DNA of 39,752 nucleotides from a virus. Shown here one piece after another: positions 31,434 to 39,752 of the stretch. The first letter of the stretch is position 1. Each line of letters begins with the position of its first letter. The stretch lies in the IMG/VR virus record IMGVR_UViG_3300020411_002178, positions 1 to 39,752 of that record; one strand, given 5' to 3'. Below the pieces are notes generated by a model, which saw nothing but the letters and a program-made list of their open reading frames with translations, was not told the origin of the DNA and did no database searches. The translations under genes were made by a program, and so were the position numbers.

Positions 31434-32651
31434 ATGCCAGCTCCATTAGCACCCGCAGCAATATCAGCAATAGTAAGAATGCTTGCAAAACAAGGTATAA
31501 AAGTTACTAGCCAACAAGCAGCAAAAATTGCCGCTACACGTCCAGACATAGTAAAAGCATCTACCATGCAAGGCATGAACCAAAGCGCACTGCGCATGGT
31601 TCTCAGCAATCCTCACATGAAAGCTATGTTAACAGGTCTTGGAGCTATACCAGTTGGTACAGCTGCTTTGTATCACAACATGACTAAAGAAAATGAAGAG
31701 CCTACATTAGAGGGGCCTATCACTGAAGAAGAGTTAATAGACACTAGTAAATATGGATTTCCTAGAATGACAGACGAAGAGATGAGAAAAGAAGCTATAA
31801 GAAGAAGGGCTAATAAAGGAATAGAATCTCTTGAGGGATACGCTGGCGGTGGCCGTGTACGAAGAAGAGTCCCGGATATTTATTTTAATAAATATGATGA
31901 AGGTGGGGAAGTGTTAACTCACGAAGAAAAGATAAGAAGACTTGATGAAGAATTAAATAGAATGTTGAATGAACCTATAGCGCCATTGGGCGAGCCTGGA
32001 GGGTACGGCATTCCACCTATAGATTTAGATGAAGAACCAGATTATGGTCTTGGACCTGAAGGCTTTGGTGAAGGAGAAACACCGGGTTTTGATTATTTTG
32101 AAGAATTTGATCCTGATGAAGATTATGGTTCTAATTGGTTTGATTCTTTGCCGGATGAAGAGAAAGAAAGAATAGATAGACAAAACAAACCTTATAGAGA
32201 TAGAGAAAGAATGCTTAAAGAATACGACGGACCACGCCAAGCGCTCGCACACGGCGGAGCCGTGCGCGGCTACAATATGGGCGGTGCTGTTAATAATTTT
32301 AATCCTCCTCAACCTCAAGGTATTGGAACCTTAAACACAGATCCAAGAATGAATTTAGGCAATATGCAAAATAATAATCAACAACAAGCAATGAACATAA
32401 TGCAAACTACAGCTAATGCGGCAAATTTAAATGCCAACAATCTAAGTAAAGCTCTCGCTGGACAGCAAAGACAAAACCTCCAAGCGTCATCTAATCCTTC
32501 CTTAGCACCCACCGCACCTAGCGGGACGATAATTCCCCGCGATAAAAGACGCATGTTTGAGGATAAATTACTCTCTGATAGAAAGAGAGGGCTTTACGCT
32601 GGAAAAACAAACGCAAATCGTGTAACAATGCCGGGAACAATGTTTGGATAG
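31434..32651 (+). CDS. Structural protein with GG-V motifs (405 aa)
   Basis: The first late gene, behind AAGGAT. The N-terminal 85 residues are Ala-rich and helical. The middle is acidic. YAGGGRV, AHGGAV and NMGGAV motifs occur within it. The C-terminal half is Asn/Gln-rich. No enzyme motif is visible. It may be a scaffold or minor virion protein. Confidence 0.6.
   Translation: MPAPLAPAAISAIVRMLAKQGIKVTSQQAAKIAATRPDIVKASTMQGMNQSALRMVLSNPHMKAMLTGLGAIPVGTAALYHNMTKENEEPTLEGPITEEELIDTSKYGFPRMTDEEMRKEAIRRRANKGIESLEGYAGGGRVRRRVPDIYFNKYDEGGEVLTHEEKIRRLDEELNRMLNEPIAPLGEPGGYGIPPIDLDEEPDYGLGPEGFGEGETPGFDYFEEFDPDEDYGSNWFDSLPDEEKERIDRQNKPYRDRERMLKEYDGPRQALAHGGAVRGYNMGGAVNNFNPPQPQGIGTLNTDPRMNLGNMQNNNQQQAMNIMQTTANAANLNANNLSKALAGQQRQNLQASSNPSLAPTAPSGTIIPRDKRRMFEDKLLSDRKRGLYAGKTNANRVTMPGTMFG
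32247..32267. repeat. GC-rich hairpin in structural gene
   Basis: ACGGC and GCCGT pair around GGA, extended by outer GC pairs with one mismatch. It encodes the AHGGAVRG motif. Confidence 0.55.
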
Positions 32652-32654
32652 AAT

Positions 32655-33620
32655 ATGGCAAATGTAGATTTAAGAGATTTTATACAATATGTAAGCGGAG
32701 GATTTGCATCCTTACAGGATATTATGAATTTGGCTTCTGATATAGGAATTGATCCTCAAACAGCGATTAGTGTTGTACAGCAGGTTCAACCAAACATGCT
32801 CCCAACAAATCCATTCGCTGGTAATTATACTACACCAACACAAGAATATTCTGCACCACGCATTGGTTTTGAAGAGGCAGTAAGTATTTTTGATCCGGCT
32901 GAAGATTTAGGACCACTTCCTCTAGATCAAGCACTAGTAACTACATTTGATCCAAATAATAAAGTTGATATGTTTGGAAGAAGTATGGCAAGTGACGATC
33001 CGGGGCAAGTTAATTTAGCTGCAACAAAAGTAGCTGATAATGGTGATGGAACATATACACGTTATTATTTTGATTATAATGGCGAAAGATTAGGAGAAAG
33101 AATTGTAGGGGCTGGAATAGAAGGTGAAGCAAAACTTTACACACCAGACACTGGTTATTCTACTTTTGTGGATAGTGCGACTAATACGATGTATCCGGGC
33201 AGACACTCTACCCAACGAATACATGGAGATCCAGAACGGTTGCTAAATCCTACGGCAACATATGCGATAGACATTCCACCACATTCAGATCCAAAAGAGT
33301 TAGATCGCCCTCGCCCTCACATAGAGCAAACAATAGAGCCAACACCGCCAACACCGACAACTTTATCTCTTACTGATACTATTACAGATAATATTTCTAC
33401 CGCTACGGGCGGAGGTTTAGGTGGTTCACCTGTTGTTGAAAAAGATAGTGTAAATGTAACAGAAACCGTTTCACCAACCACATTTGATACTGGTAATATG
33501 GTTGTGGATATGGGTGATGCTTTATCTGTTGTTAACAGTCCATTTACAAATCAAGCTGACAGAACTGCCGCACAAGATTACATAAGCGGTATAGTTAGCA
33601 ATATAAGAATGCCATTTTAA
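32655..33620 (+). CDS. Hypothetical late protein (321 aa)
   Basis: Begins three bases after the previous stop. Contains a helical N-terminus, a tyrosine-rich beta region (TRYYFDYNGERLGERIVGAG) and a Pro/Thr-rich linker. No family is recognised; a virion role is likely from context. Confidence 0.6.
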   Translation: MANVDLRDFIQYVSGGFASLQDIMNLASDIGIDPQTAISVVQQVQPNMLPTNPFAGNYTTPTQEYSAPRIGFEEAVSIFDPAEDLGPLPLDQALVTTFDPNNKVDMFGRSMASDDPGQVNLAATKVADNGDGTYTRYYFDYNGERLGERIVGAGIEGEAKLYTPDTGYSTFVDSATNTMYPGRHSTQRIHGDPERLLNPTATYAIDIPPHSDPKELDRPRPHIEQTIEPTPPTPTTLSLTDTITDNISTATGGGLGGSPVVEKDSVNVTETVSPTTFDTGNMVVDMGDALSVVNSPFTNQADRTAAQDYISGIVSNIRMPF

Positions 33621-33630
33621 GGAGACAATG

Positions 33631-33771
33631 ATGAAAAATATGATGATCGTTTTTGTTGTAAGTATGTTTTGCATTTCCTGTTCTTCAAGTAATATTTCTG
33701 TAACAGCTAATATTCCTGAAACACAAGAAGTAGATATTCATATTAAAACAAAAGACAAACAAACAAATTAG
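33631..33771 (+). CDS. Small lipoprotein, spanin-like candidate (46 aa)
   Basis: The start at 33631 has GGAG six bases upstream; 33628 is an alternative ATG. A hydrophobic signal (MMIVFVVSMFCISC) ends in a lipobox-like CISC. The mature part is a short polar tail. It is in the lysis cassette, so an outer-membrane spanin partner is possible. Confidence 0.5.
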   Translation: MKNMMIVFVVSMFCISCSSSNISVTANIPETQEVDIHIKTKDKQTN

Positions 33772-33780
33772 GAGAGTATG

Positions 33781-33984
33781 ATGGAATTATTAAAAGTAGT
33801 GAAAGATTTTATTCTTTCTATTCCTTCCAGAGTTGATATCACTTCGCCTGTTACTTGGGCTGGTATTGGTATCGGAGTTATTGGTTTGTTAATGGTAATC
33901 TTAGGCAATGTTGCTTTAGGGTTATTAACAATAATAGCTGGAAGTTTAGCATTATTCATAATCGAAAAAAATAAATCTAACTAG
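33781..33984 (+). CDS. Two-span holin-like protein (67 aa)
   Basis: A start at 33778 is equally possible. VTWAGIGIGVIGLLMVILGN and VALGLLTIIAGSLALFII are two membrane segments, with a basic tail. This size and topology fit class II holins. It precedes the larger holin gene. Confidence 0.55.
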   Translation: MELLKVVKDFILSIPSRVDITSPVTWAGIGIGVIGLLMVILGNVALGLLTIIAGSLALFIIEKNKSN

Positions 33985-33992
33985 AGTTAATT

Positions 33993-34472
33993 ATGCTATC
34001 ACTTTTCGGCAGTTTACTCGGCTTCGGAACTTCTTTTCTCCCCACCCTTTTGGGATTTTTCGAGCAAGGGCAGAAAAATAAGCACGAGTTAAGGCTTCTC
34101 GATGCGAAGGCCAAGCACGCAGAAGTTCTCAGTAAGTTAAAAATTGATGAATTAGATGCACAAGCTGATGTATCGGAATCCGAAAATCTTTACAAACATG
34201 CAGCGGAAATAGCACGAAGTAATAAATCTTCTTTTATTTCTGCTTTACAGGCGTCCGTTCGTCCTGTAGTAACATACTTCTTCTTTATTTTATTTGCGAC
34301 AATTAAAGGATTAGCTGTCTATGTCGCGGTTCAAGAAGGAGAAGATGTATCTCAAGCTATATTAAGTAGCTGGGACGAGGAGACAAAAATTTTATTTTCA
34401 ACCGTCATTTCATTTTGGTTTGGCCAACGTGGAATGCGCAAAATTAGAGAGGCAATGAATGGCAAAAGCTAA
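33993..34472 (+). CDS. GTA_holin_3TM-like holin (159 aa)
   Basis: Hydrophobic N-terminal segment, then a charged coiled-coil region, then VRPVVTYFFFILFATIKG and a last hydrophobic helix with VISFWFGQR. This order, with the VRP-V and SFWFGQR signatures, matches the alphaproteobacterial GTA/phage 3TM holin family. It would form membrane holes in lysis. The next gene overlaps by 14 bases. Confidence 0.75.
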   Translation: MLSLFGSLLGFGTSFLPTLLGFFEQGQKNKHELRLLDAKAKHAEVLSKLKIDELDAQADVSESENLYKHAAEIARSNKSSFISALQASVRPVVTYFFFILFATIKGLAVYVAVQEGEDVSQAILSSWDEETKILFSTVISFWFGQRGMRKIREAMNGKS

Positions 34473-34665
34473 AACAAAAAAAACTACTAAAAAAGCACCA
34501 GCGAGAAAAAGAGCTAGGACATCTAAAGGCAGATTTGTAGCCGATGATCCATCTACTCCTGGGAATGAAGCTTATGTATCCGAGAAACAACCTTTTAATA
34601 ATAAATGGTTAGTTCCTATTTTAGTAATTGGATTAATAGTAGCAATATTCGTAATACAAGGTTAA
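34459..34665 (+). CDS. Basic membrane protein (68 aa)
   Basis: A Lys/Arg-rich N-terminus (KAKTKKTTKKAPARKRARTS) is followed by a single C-terminal span (WLVPILVIGLIVAIFVI). It is translationally coupled to the holin gene. It may assist lysis or bind DNA at the membrane. No endolysin gene follows. Confidence 0.5.
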   Translation: MAKAKTKKTTKKAPARKRARTSKGRFVADDPSTPGNEAYVSEKQPFNNKWLVPILVIGLIVAIFVIQG

Positions 34666-34672
34666 CGGAGTG

Positions 34673-36160
34673 ATGTCTCAACCAGATTGGGGCAAACTAG
34701 CGGAGGGGCTTTCTGGCGAGGAAGCTCGCCGCGCTCTACAACTTAAAAAGAAACTTACTCAACTAGAGGAAAGAAGACAAAAGCAAGATACTTTTATTCC
34801 TTTTGTTAAACATATGTGGCCTGATTTTATTGAAGGCGAACATCATAAAGTATTTGCTAAACAGTTAGAAAAAGTTTCTCAAGGTAAGTCCAAAAGACTT
34901 ATTGTGAATATGCCACCCCGACACACGAAGTCTGAATTTGCTAGTGTGTTTTTTCCGGCATGGATGATGGGAAGAAATCCTAAATTAAAAATTATTCAAG
35001 CTACACATACAACGGAACTTGCCACAGGCTTTGGTCGTAAATGTAAAGCTCTTGTGCATAGTCCACAATTTCGTGAAGTTTTTCCTGAAGTAAAAATATC
35101 TCCAGAGAGTCAAGCAGCTGGTCGATGGAATACTGTAGACGGCGGAGAGTATTTTGCTGCGGGTGTTGGAGCCGCGATCACGGGACGGGGCGCGGACTTA
35201 CTTGTTATTGATGATCCACATTCTGAGCAAGATGCATTAAGTTCTACTTCGTTTGAAGCATGTTATGAATGGTATACTTCTGGTCCACGACAAAGATTAC
35301 AACCCGGAGGATCTATTGTTATTGTTATGACGCGCTGGTCAACAAAAGATTTGACAGCTGAAGTTTTAAAAATGCAATCACGAAAAGGAGCAGATCAATG
35401 GGAAGTTATAGAGTTCCCGGCTATCTTTGAAGATGATAAAGTGTTGTGGCCTGGATTCTGGACACGCGATGAACTAGAAGGTGTTAAAGCTTCTTTACCA
35501 GTGTCCAAATGGTCAGCACAGTGGTTACAACAACCAACAAGTGAAGAGGCATCTATCTTAAAAAGAGAATGGTGGAAAGTTTGGGAGAGAGAAGATCCTC
35601 CTCATTGTGAATATATTATTCAATCTTATGATACTGCATTTTTAAAATCTGAGCGTGCTGATTACAGTGCAATTACGACATGGGGTGTTTTTTATCCTAC
35701 AGAAGATGATGGTCCTAATATAATATTATTAAACAGTGAGAAAGGACGATGGGAATTTCCTACATTAAAACGCAAAGCGCATGAGCATTATATTGACTAT
35801 GATCCTGATATGGTGTTAATTGAAGCTAAGGCGTCTGGTTTGCCTTTAACACAAGAGCTAAGGAATATGGGAATACCCGTTGTTAACTTTACTCCAGGTG
35901 GTAGAAGATCAGGACAAGACAAAGTTGCAAGGGCTAATGCCTCTGCTCCAATGTTTGAGTCTGGTCTTGTTTGGCATCCAGATACAGACTGGGCTGATGA
36001 ATTAGTCGAGGAATGTGCATCTTTTCCGAATGGTGATCATGATGACTTGGTAGATTCAACAACTCAGGCTATATTACGCTTTAGAGAAGGAGGTTTTATT
36101 CGTTATCCTGAAGATGAAATGGATGAAGAATCACCTCCATCACAACGCATTTATTATTAA
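34673..36160 (+). CDS. terL: Terminase large subunit (495 aa)
   Basis: Walker A-like PPRHTKS (residues 81-87), Walker B LLVIDD (D180, D181), TRWS coupling motif (220-223) and nuclease carboxylates SYDTAF (D320), LIEAKASG (E384) and DHDDLVD (D455, D457/D458) are all present. The order matches the T4/P22-type packaging ATPase-nucleases. A GTG at 34670 is an alternative start, overlapping the CGGAG. It lies between lysis and portal genes. A GC-rich stem is at 34715. Confidence 0.95.
   Translation: MSQPDWGKLAEGLSGEEARRALQLKKKLTQLEERRQKQDTFIPFVKHMWPDFIEGEHHKVFAKQLEKVSQGKSKRLIVNMPPRHTKSEFASVFFPAWMMGRNPKLKIIQATHTTELATGFGRKCKALVHSPQFREVFPEVKISPESQAAGRWNTVDGGEYFAAGVGAAITGRGADLLVIDDPHSEQDALSSTSFEACYEWYTSGPRQRLQPGGSIVIVMTRWSTKDLTAEVLKMQSRKGADQWEVIEFPAIFEDDKVLWPGFWTRDELEGVKASLPVSKWSAQWLQQPTSEEASILKREWWKVWEREDPPHCEYIIQSYDTAFLKSERADYSAITTWGVFYPTEDDGPNIILLNSEKGRWEFPTLKRKAHEHYIDYDPDMVLIEAKASGLPLTQELRNMGIPVVNFTPGGRRSGQDKVARANASAPMFESGLVWHPDTDWADELVEECASFPNGDHDDLVDSTTQAILRFREGGFIRYPEDEMDEESPPSQRIYY
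34715..34730. repeat. GC-rich hairpin near the TerL start
   Basis: GGCGAG and CTCGCC pair around GAAG. It encodes GEEARR. Confidence 0.55.
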
Positions 36161-36175
36161 GTAAAGGAGTATAAA

Positions 36176-36580
36176 ATGCCAAGAGTCGGAAAAAAACATT
36201 TTTCTTATGATGAAGAAGGATACGAAAAAGCAAGAGCTGAAGCAGACAGAACTGGTAAGCCAATGATTACGGGTTATGCTGGTGGAGGTTCTGTTGAAGA
36301 TCTTTTGGACGAAGGTTCAAGATTAGTATCTGATGCTGACAGAAGAAGAATCGCTAGAGAATATGATAGAGATTCAAAAGCTGCTAATAGAGATTTTACT
36401 TACGACCGAGCTAGTTATATTGAAGATATGACTAAAGGATCCGGAAGAAAGTTTTCTGAAGGTGGATCTGTCTACAAAAAAGAAAAAACAGTTAAGCAAC
36501 CAAAATCTGCTGGTGGTAAAAGCACCATGAGAGGTATGGGAGCTGCAACTAGAGGTGGTAAATTTTCTGGAGTATTCTAG
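36176..36580 (+). CDS. Basic late protein with GG-V motif (134 aa)
   Basis: AAAGGAG upstream of ATG. Contains YAGGGSV and SEGGSV and a basic C-terminus ending in AATRGGKFSGVF. That end motif recurs in small proteins beside TerL and portal in marine phages. Function unknown. Confidence 0.6.
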   Translation: MPRVGKKHFSYDEEGYEKARAEADRTGKPMITGYAGGGSVEDLLDEGSRLVSDADRRRIAREYDRDSKAANRDFTYDRASYIEDMTKGSGRKFSEGGSVYKKEKTVKQPKSAGGKSTMRGMGAATRGGKFSGVF

Positions 36581-36583
36581 AAA

Positions 36584-36796
36584 ATGGACATTGAAGATTT
36601 TTTAGATAAAGATAAAATAACTTTAGAAGAAGTTGTATCTAGAGTTATTTGTTTTAATAATGTAAAAGATAGATGTAAGTGTTTATCACCCTTAGATTGT
36701 AAAGATCATGGGGATTATAATATGTCGGCTTTATCGACAATACTTTTACTGCAAAATGTTCGATATGAGGCAGTAAAAAAATCGGAGATTAATTAA
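36584..36796 (+). CDS. Hypothetical late protein (70 aa)
   Basis: Two cysteine-bearing turns (KDRCKCLSPLDCKDHG) suggest metal binding. Overlaps the portal ATG as TAATG. No family is recognised. Confidence 0.5.
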   Translation: MDIEDFLDKDKITLEEVVSRVICFNNVKDRCKCLSPLDCKDHGDYNMSALSTILLLQNVRYEAVKKSEIN

Positions 36797-39228
36797 TGGC
36801 TTCAGCAGAGAGACCTTTTGGCCCCGGCGGAGAAGAAGAAACCGCTCTAGAAATAGAGCAACTTCCAGCTAATGGGCAAGTACCTACAGACCTTTTAGAA
36901 GTTATTGAATCAGGTTCTTTTGAAACTGAAGATGGTGGTATAGAGTTTGGTCAACAAGAAGTTATTCAAGAAATGAATACAGTTCCATTTGATGCTAATT
37001 TAGCTGATTATATGGAAGAAGACCAACTTCAAAACATATCTAATGATTTGTTAGGTGGTATAGAAGAAGATAAATCTTCACGAAAAGGTTGGGAAGAGGC
37101 TTATGAAAAAGGTATTAAATTACTTGGAACTTTAGATTCAGAAAGGTCAGAACCATTTGAGGGTGCCTCGAATGTTATTCATCCTATGTTAGCGGAAAGT
37201 GCTACTAAGTTTCAGGCTATGGCATATAAAGAATTATTACCGCCAGGCGGTCCAGTACGAACAATGATTATGGGAGATTCTAATCCTGAAGTAGATGCTC
37301 AAGCAGATCGTGTTCAAGAATTTATGAATTATCAAATCACTTATGAAATGGAAGAATATGATCCTGAAATGGACCAGTTGCTTTACTACCTTCCATTAAG
37401 TGGTTCAGCTTTTAAAAAAGTTTATTACGATCCAACAATGGCAAGACCATGCGCTCGTTTTGTGCATGCTGAAAAATTAATTGTTCCTTACAACACTACT
37501 GATTTATTGTCTGCTTCACGCATAACACATCAACTTAGTATGAATGGTAACGATGTTCGTAAAATGCAATTATCTGGTGTTTATAGAGATGTAGATTTGC
37601 AAAGCGGTGGTTATGTTAGCACTAGCGAAGTTGAAGAAGAAATAGCAAAACAAGAAGGAATAGAAAGAACATCATTTGATAATGATGTTTTTGATCTTTA
37701 TGAAGTTCATACATTATTAGATTTAGAAGGTTTTGAAGACTCTAGTAATGGCGAGGTAACAGGTATTAAAGTTCCTTACATAGTTACCCTTGATGCTGTT
37801 AACGGTAAAGTTTTATCTATTAGAAGAAATTATGCTGAAAGCGATCCTTTAAAAAAGCCAAGACAATATTTTGTTCATTATAAATTTTTACCCGGATTAG
37901 GTTTTTATGGTTTTGGATTACCGCACATTATTGGTGGTGTTTCCCGTTCAGCAACTTCTATTCTCCGACAATTAATTGACGCTGGAACATTAGCAAATTT
38001 ACCAGCTGGTTTTAAAGCTAGAGGTATTCGTATTCGCGATGACGATGTTCCTTTGCAGCCGGGAGAATTTAGAGATGTAGATGCTCCTGGAGGTTCATTG
38101 CAAAATTCATTGATCCCTCTCCCTTTCAAAGAGCCTTCAGGAACTTTGTTTAATTTATTAAAACTTTTAGAAGATAGTGGTAAAAATTTTGCGGCTATTG
38201 CAGATCATCCTTATCAACAAATGGATAAGAATGCTCCAGTCGGAACAACATTAGCAAATCTTGAACACGGAACCCGTGTTATGTCTGCTATCCATAAAAG
38301 ATTACATTATGCACAAAAAGTAGAATTTAAACTACTAGGTGTTTTGTTTAGAGATTATTTACCACCCTCTTATCCTTACATGGTAAATAATGGTCAAGCG
38401 GAAGTAAAACAAACTGACTTTGATGACAGAGTTGATATTCTTCCAGTTAGCGATCCTAATATTCATTCATTGGCACAGCGTATAGCTGTAGCACAAACTG
38501 AACTACAAATAGTTCAATCCAATCCTCAAATTCATGGACCTACTGGGCTATGGGAAGCGTACCGTAGAATGTACGAAGCCATAGGCGTAAAGAATGTGGA
38601 GCAGATCCTGCCTCCTCCTCAACAACCTCAACCGACCGATCCAGCACTCGAAAATGCTGCGGCATTGCAAGGCGGTCAATTGCAGGCTTTTGCTCCACAA
38701 GACCATGATGCTCACATAAAGGCACATACTGCTGCATTAGCTACACCTACTATTGCAACGAATCCACAAGTAGCGTCTGCTTTACAAGCTCATATCTATC
38801 AGCACTTCTCATTTAAAGCGAAAGCTATCGCTTTAGCAGAATTGCAAAATAGTCCTGAATATCAACAATTAATGCAACAGTTTGGAGGTCAAATACCTCC
38901 TGAGCAACAACAAGCCTTACAAGAAAAATTAGAAGAAGAAGCAGCACTTGATATTGCTGAAATGACAGAATTATTTACTCAAACTGTCGAACAAGATTTA
39001 CAAATAGATCCACTTGTTCAATTAAGACAAAAAGAGCTAGAGTTAAAAGAAATGGATCAAGAACGAAAAGGGCAAGAATTTCAACAACGTTTACTACATG
39101 ACATAAGATCTGATGATGCTGATATTCAGGTTGATAAAGAAAGATTGCGATTGCAAGAAAAAAACATTGACGAAAGAACAGAAATTGCTCAAGAAAGAAT
39201 AGACGTTCAAAGAGAAAAACAACGATAG
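36796..39228 (+). CDS. Portal protein (810 aa)
   Basis: Contains FEGASNVIHPMLAESATKFQ, AYKELLPPGGPVRTMIMG, QLLYYLPLSGSAFKKVYYDP and PHIIGGVSRSATSILRQLID, the pattern of large podovirus-type portals with an N-terminal wing, clip and stem helix. The last 150 residues form a Gln-rich coiled coil, as in long portal barrels. It follows TerL by two small genes. It would form the dodecameric entry channel for DNA. Confidence 0.85.
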   Translation: MASAERPFGPGGEEETALEIEQLPANGQVPTDLLEVIESGSFETEDGGIEFGQQEVIQEMNTVPFDANLADYMEEDQLQNISNDLLGGIEEDKSSRKGWEEAYEKGIKLLGTLDSERSEPFEGASNVIHPMLAESATKFQAMAYKELLPPGGPVRTMIMGDSNPEVDAQADRVQEFMNYQITYEMEEYDPEMDQLLYYLPLSGSAFKKVYYDPTMARPCARFVHAEKLIVPYNTTDLLSASRITHQLSMNGNDVRKMQLSGVYRDVDLQSGGYVSTSEVEEEIAKQEGIERTSFDNDVFDLYEVHTLLDLEGFEDSSNGEVTGIKVPYIVTLDAVNGKVLSIRRNYAESDPLKKPRQYFVHYKFLPGLGFYGFGLPHIIGGVSRSATSILRQLIDAGTLANLPAGFKARGIRIRDDDVPLQPGEFRDVDAPGGSLQNSLIPLPFKEPSGTLFNLLKLLEDSGKNFAAIADHPYQQMDKNAPVGTTLANLEHGTRVMSAIHKRLHYAQKVEFKLLGVLFRDYLPPSYPYMVNNGQAEVKQTDFDDRVDILPVSDPNIHSLAQRIAVAQTELQIVQSNPQIHGPTGLWEAYRRMYEAIGVKNVEQILPPPQQPQPTDPALENAAALQGGQLQAFAPQDHDAHIKAHTAALATPTIATNPQVASALQAHIYQHFSFKAKAIALAELQNSPEYQQLMQQFGGQIPPEQQQALQEKLEEEAALDIAEMTELFTQTVEQDLQIDPLVQLRQKELELKEMDQERKGQEFQQRLLHDIRSDDADIQVDKERLRLQEKNIDERTEIAQERIDVQREKQR

Positions 39229-39249
39229 AGAGGTCGGAGATGATTTATT

Positions 39250-39752
39250 ATGTTACCAAGAGCATTTTGGCGCGACTTATCTGTAATTGTACTATCACTA
39301 ATAGTTGTTAGTTCTATTGTTATAGCTGAAGACAGCAACATAACAAATACGACTACGACTACATCTACTGTTACAAGTAATAATACCAACACCAATAATA
39401 ATACGAATGTCAATCAAAGCACTAGCACTAGCACAAATACTAATTTTAATACCAACAACACCACAATTTCTCAGACCAACAATTCGACATCGAACAATAC
39501 AAATGTGAACACATCAACGGTGACGAGTACGATTAATCAAACACAAAATGTTAACAACACTTCTTTGATAACTAACAACTCTACATCAGAAAATACCAAC
39601 TTGAATACCAATAATTCAACAAGTGTTTCAACAAATACTAACAACAATAATAATGTTAGTTCATCAACTTCTGATGTCACAACTAACAACCAGAATGTAA
39701 ATCAAAATACATCAACAAATGTGAACACAAATAACTCTACAAGCCAAAGTTC
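39250..39752 (+). CDS. Secreted Asn/Thr/Ser-rich repeat protein, 3' end missing
   Basis: ATG at 39250 with GGAG ten bases upstream. LSVIVLSLIVVSSIVIA is a signal peptide, then ED, then about 140 visible residues of Asn, Thr and Ser with short period repeats (TNTNNNTNVNQ, STSTSTNTNFN). No stop before the window end. Such sequence suggests a beta-solenoid or surface adhesin. Its site beside the portal is unexpected for an exported protein. Confidence 0.6.
   Translation, partial: MLPRAFWRDLSVIVLSLIVVSSIVIAEDSNITNTTTTTSTVTSNNTNTNNNTNVNQSTSTSTNTNFNTNNTTISQTNNSTSNNTNVNTSTVTSTINQTQNVNNTSLITNNSTSENTNLNTNNSTSVSTNTNNNNNVSSSTSDVTTNNQNVNQNTSTNVNTNNSTSQS

Overview
The window is most of the genome of an AT-rich tailed phage, most likely a marine podovirus-like phage of an alphaproteobacterium. 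It carries a large terminase (TerL), a portal, several very large internal-virion-type proteins and a gene-transfer-agent-type holin. There is no integrase, DNA polymerase, rRNA, tRNA or CRISPR array. The host assignment is inference from gene content and composition only. Both ends cut through structural genes: a tail hub-like protein at base 1 and a secreted repeat protein at base 39752. The major capsid protein is absent and would lie in the missing part if the map is circular or circularly permuted.

Layout. (A) 1-11782, rightward: tail hub, small virion proteins and five large Gly/Ala-rich structural proteins, chained by ATGA or TAATG overlaps. (B) 11779-12156: a leftward ribbon-helix-helix regulator gene divergent from the early operon, with promoters carrying TGTAAAC boxes. 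(C) 12157-19217, rightward: recombination and replication genes, namely a conserved upstream protein, a Sak4-like ATPase, an SSB-like protein, an HTH protein, a zinc-ribbon protein, a Cas4/AddB-like Fe-S nuclease, a TOPRIM primase-helicase, small unknowns and a PD-(D/E)XK nuclease. (D) 22565-19305, leftward: about 13 small genes including an SNase-like nuclease, a zinc ribbon and membrane peptides. (E) 22566-22926: a divergent promoter with about nine GGTTCAT iterons in front of the small terminase (TerS) gene. (F) 29282-23604, leftward: about 18 tiny, mostly acidic unknown genes starting with a gp88-family cysteine protein and ending with a solitary C5 DNA methyltransferase. (G) 29283-29869: non-coding, with telomere-like GGGTTA/GGGTTC hexamers and long G-runs. 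(H) 30998-29870, leftward: four small genes with two intrinsic terminators. (I) 31019-31433: a regulatory hub with four TGTAAAC boxes and a short GC-rich unit of unknown function between a promoter and a terminator. (J) 31434-39752, rightward late genes: two structural proteins, a lysis cassette (lipoprotein and holins, no endolysin seen), TerL, a basic protein, the portal and the start of an Asn/Thr-rich secreted protein. This would continue through the missing segment into region A.

How it works together. The early operon supplies recombination and primase-helicase functions but relies on the host polymerase. The leftward clusters look like host-takeover or accessory genes. The TGTAAAC boxes recur at the promoters and may be bound by the ribbon-helix-helix protein. 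The most unusual features are the telomere-like G-rich island, the GGTTCAT iterons beside a TerS gene 11 kb from TerL, the near-duplicate promoter module, and the GC-rich mini transcription unit at 31081-31277.
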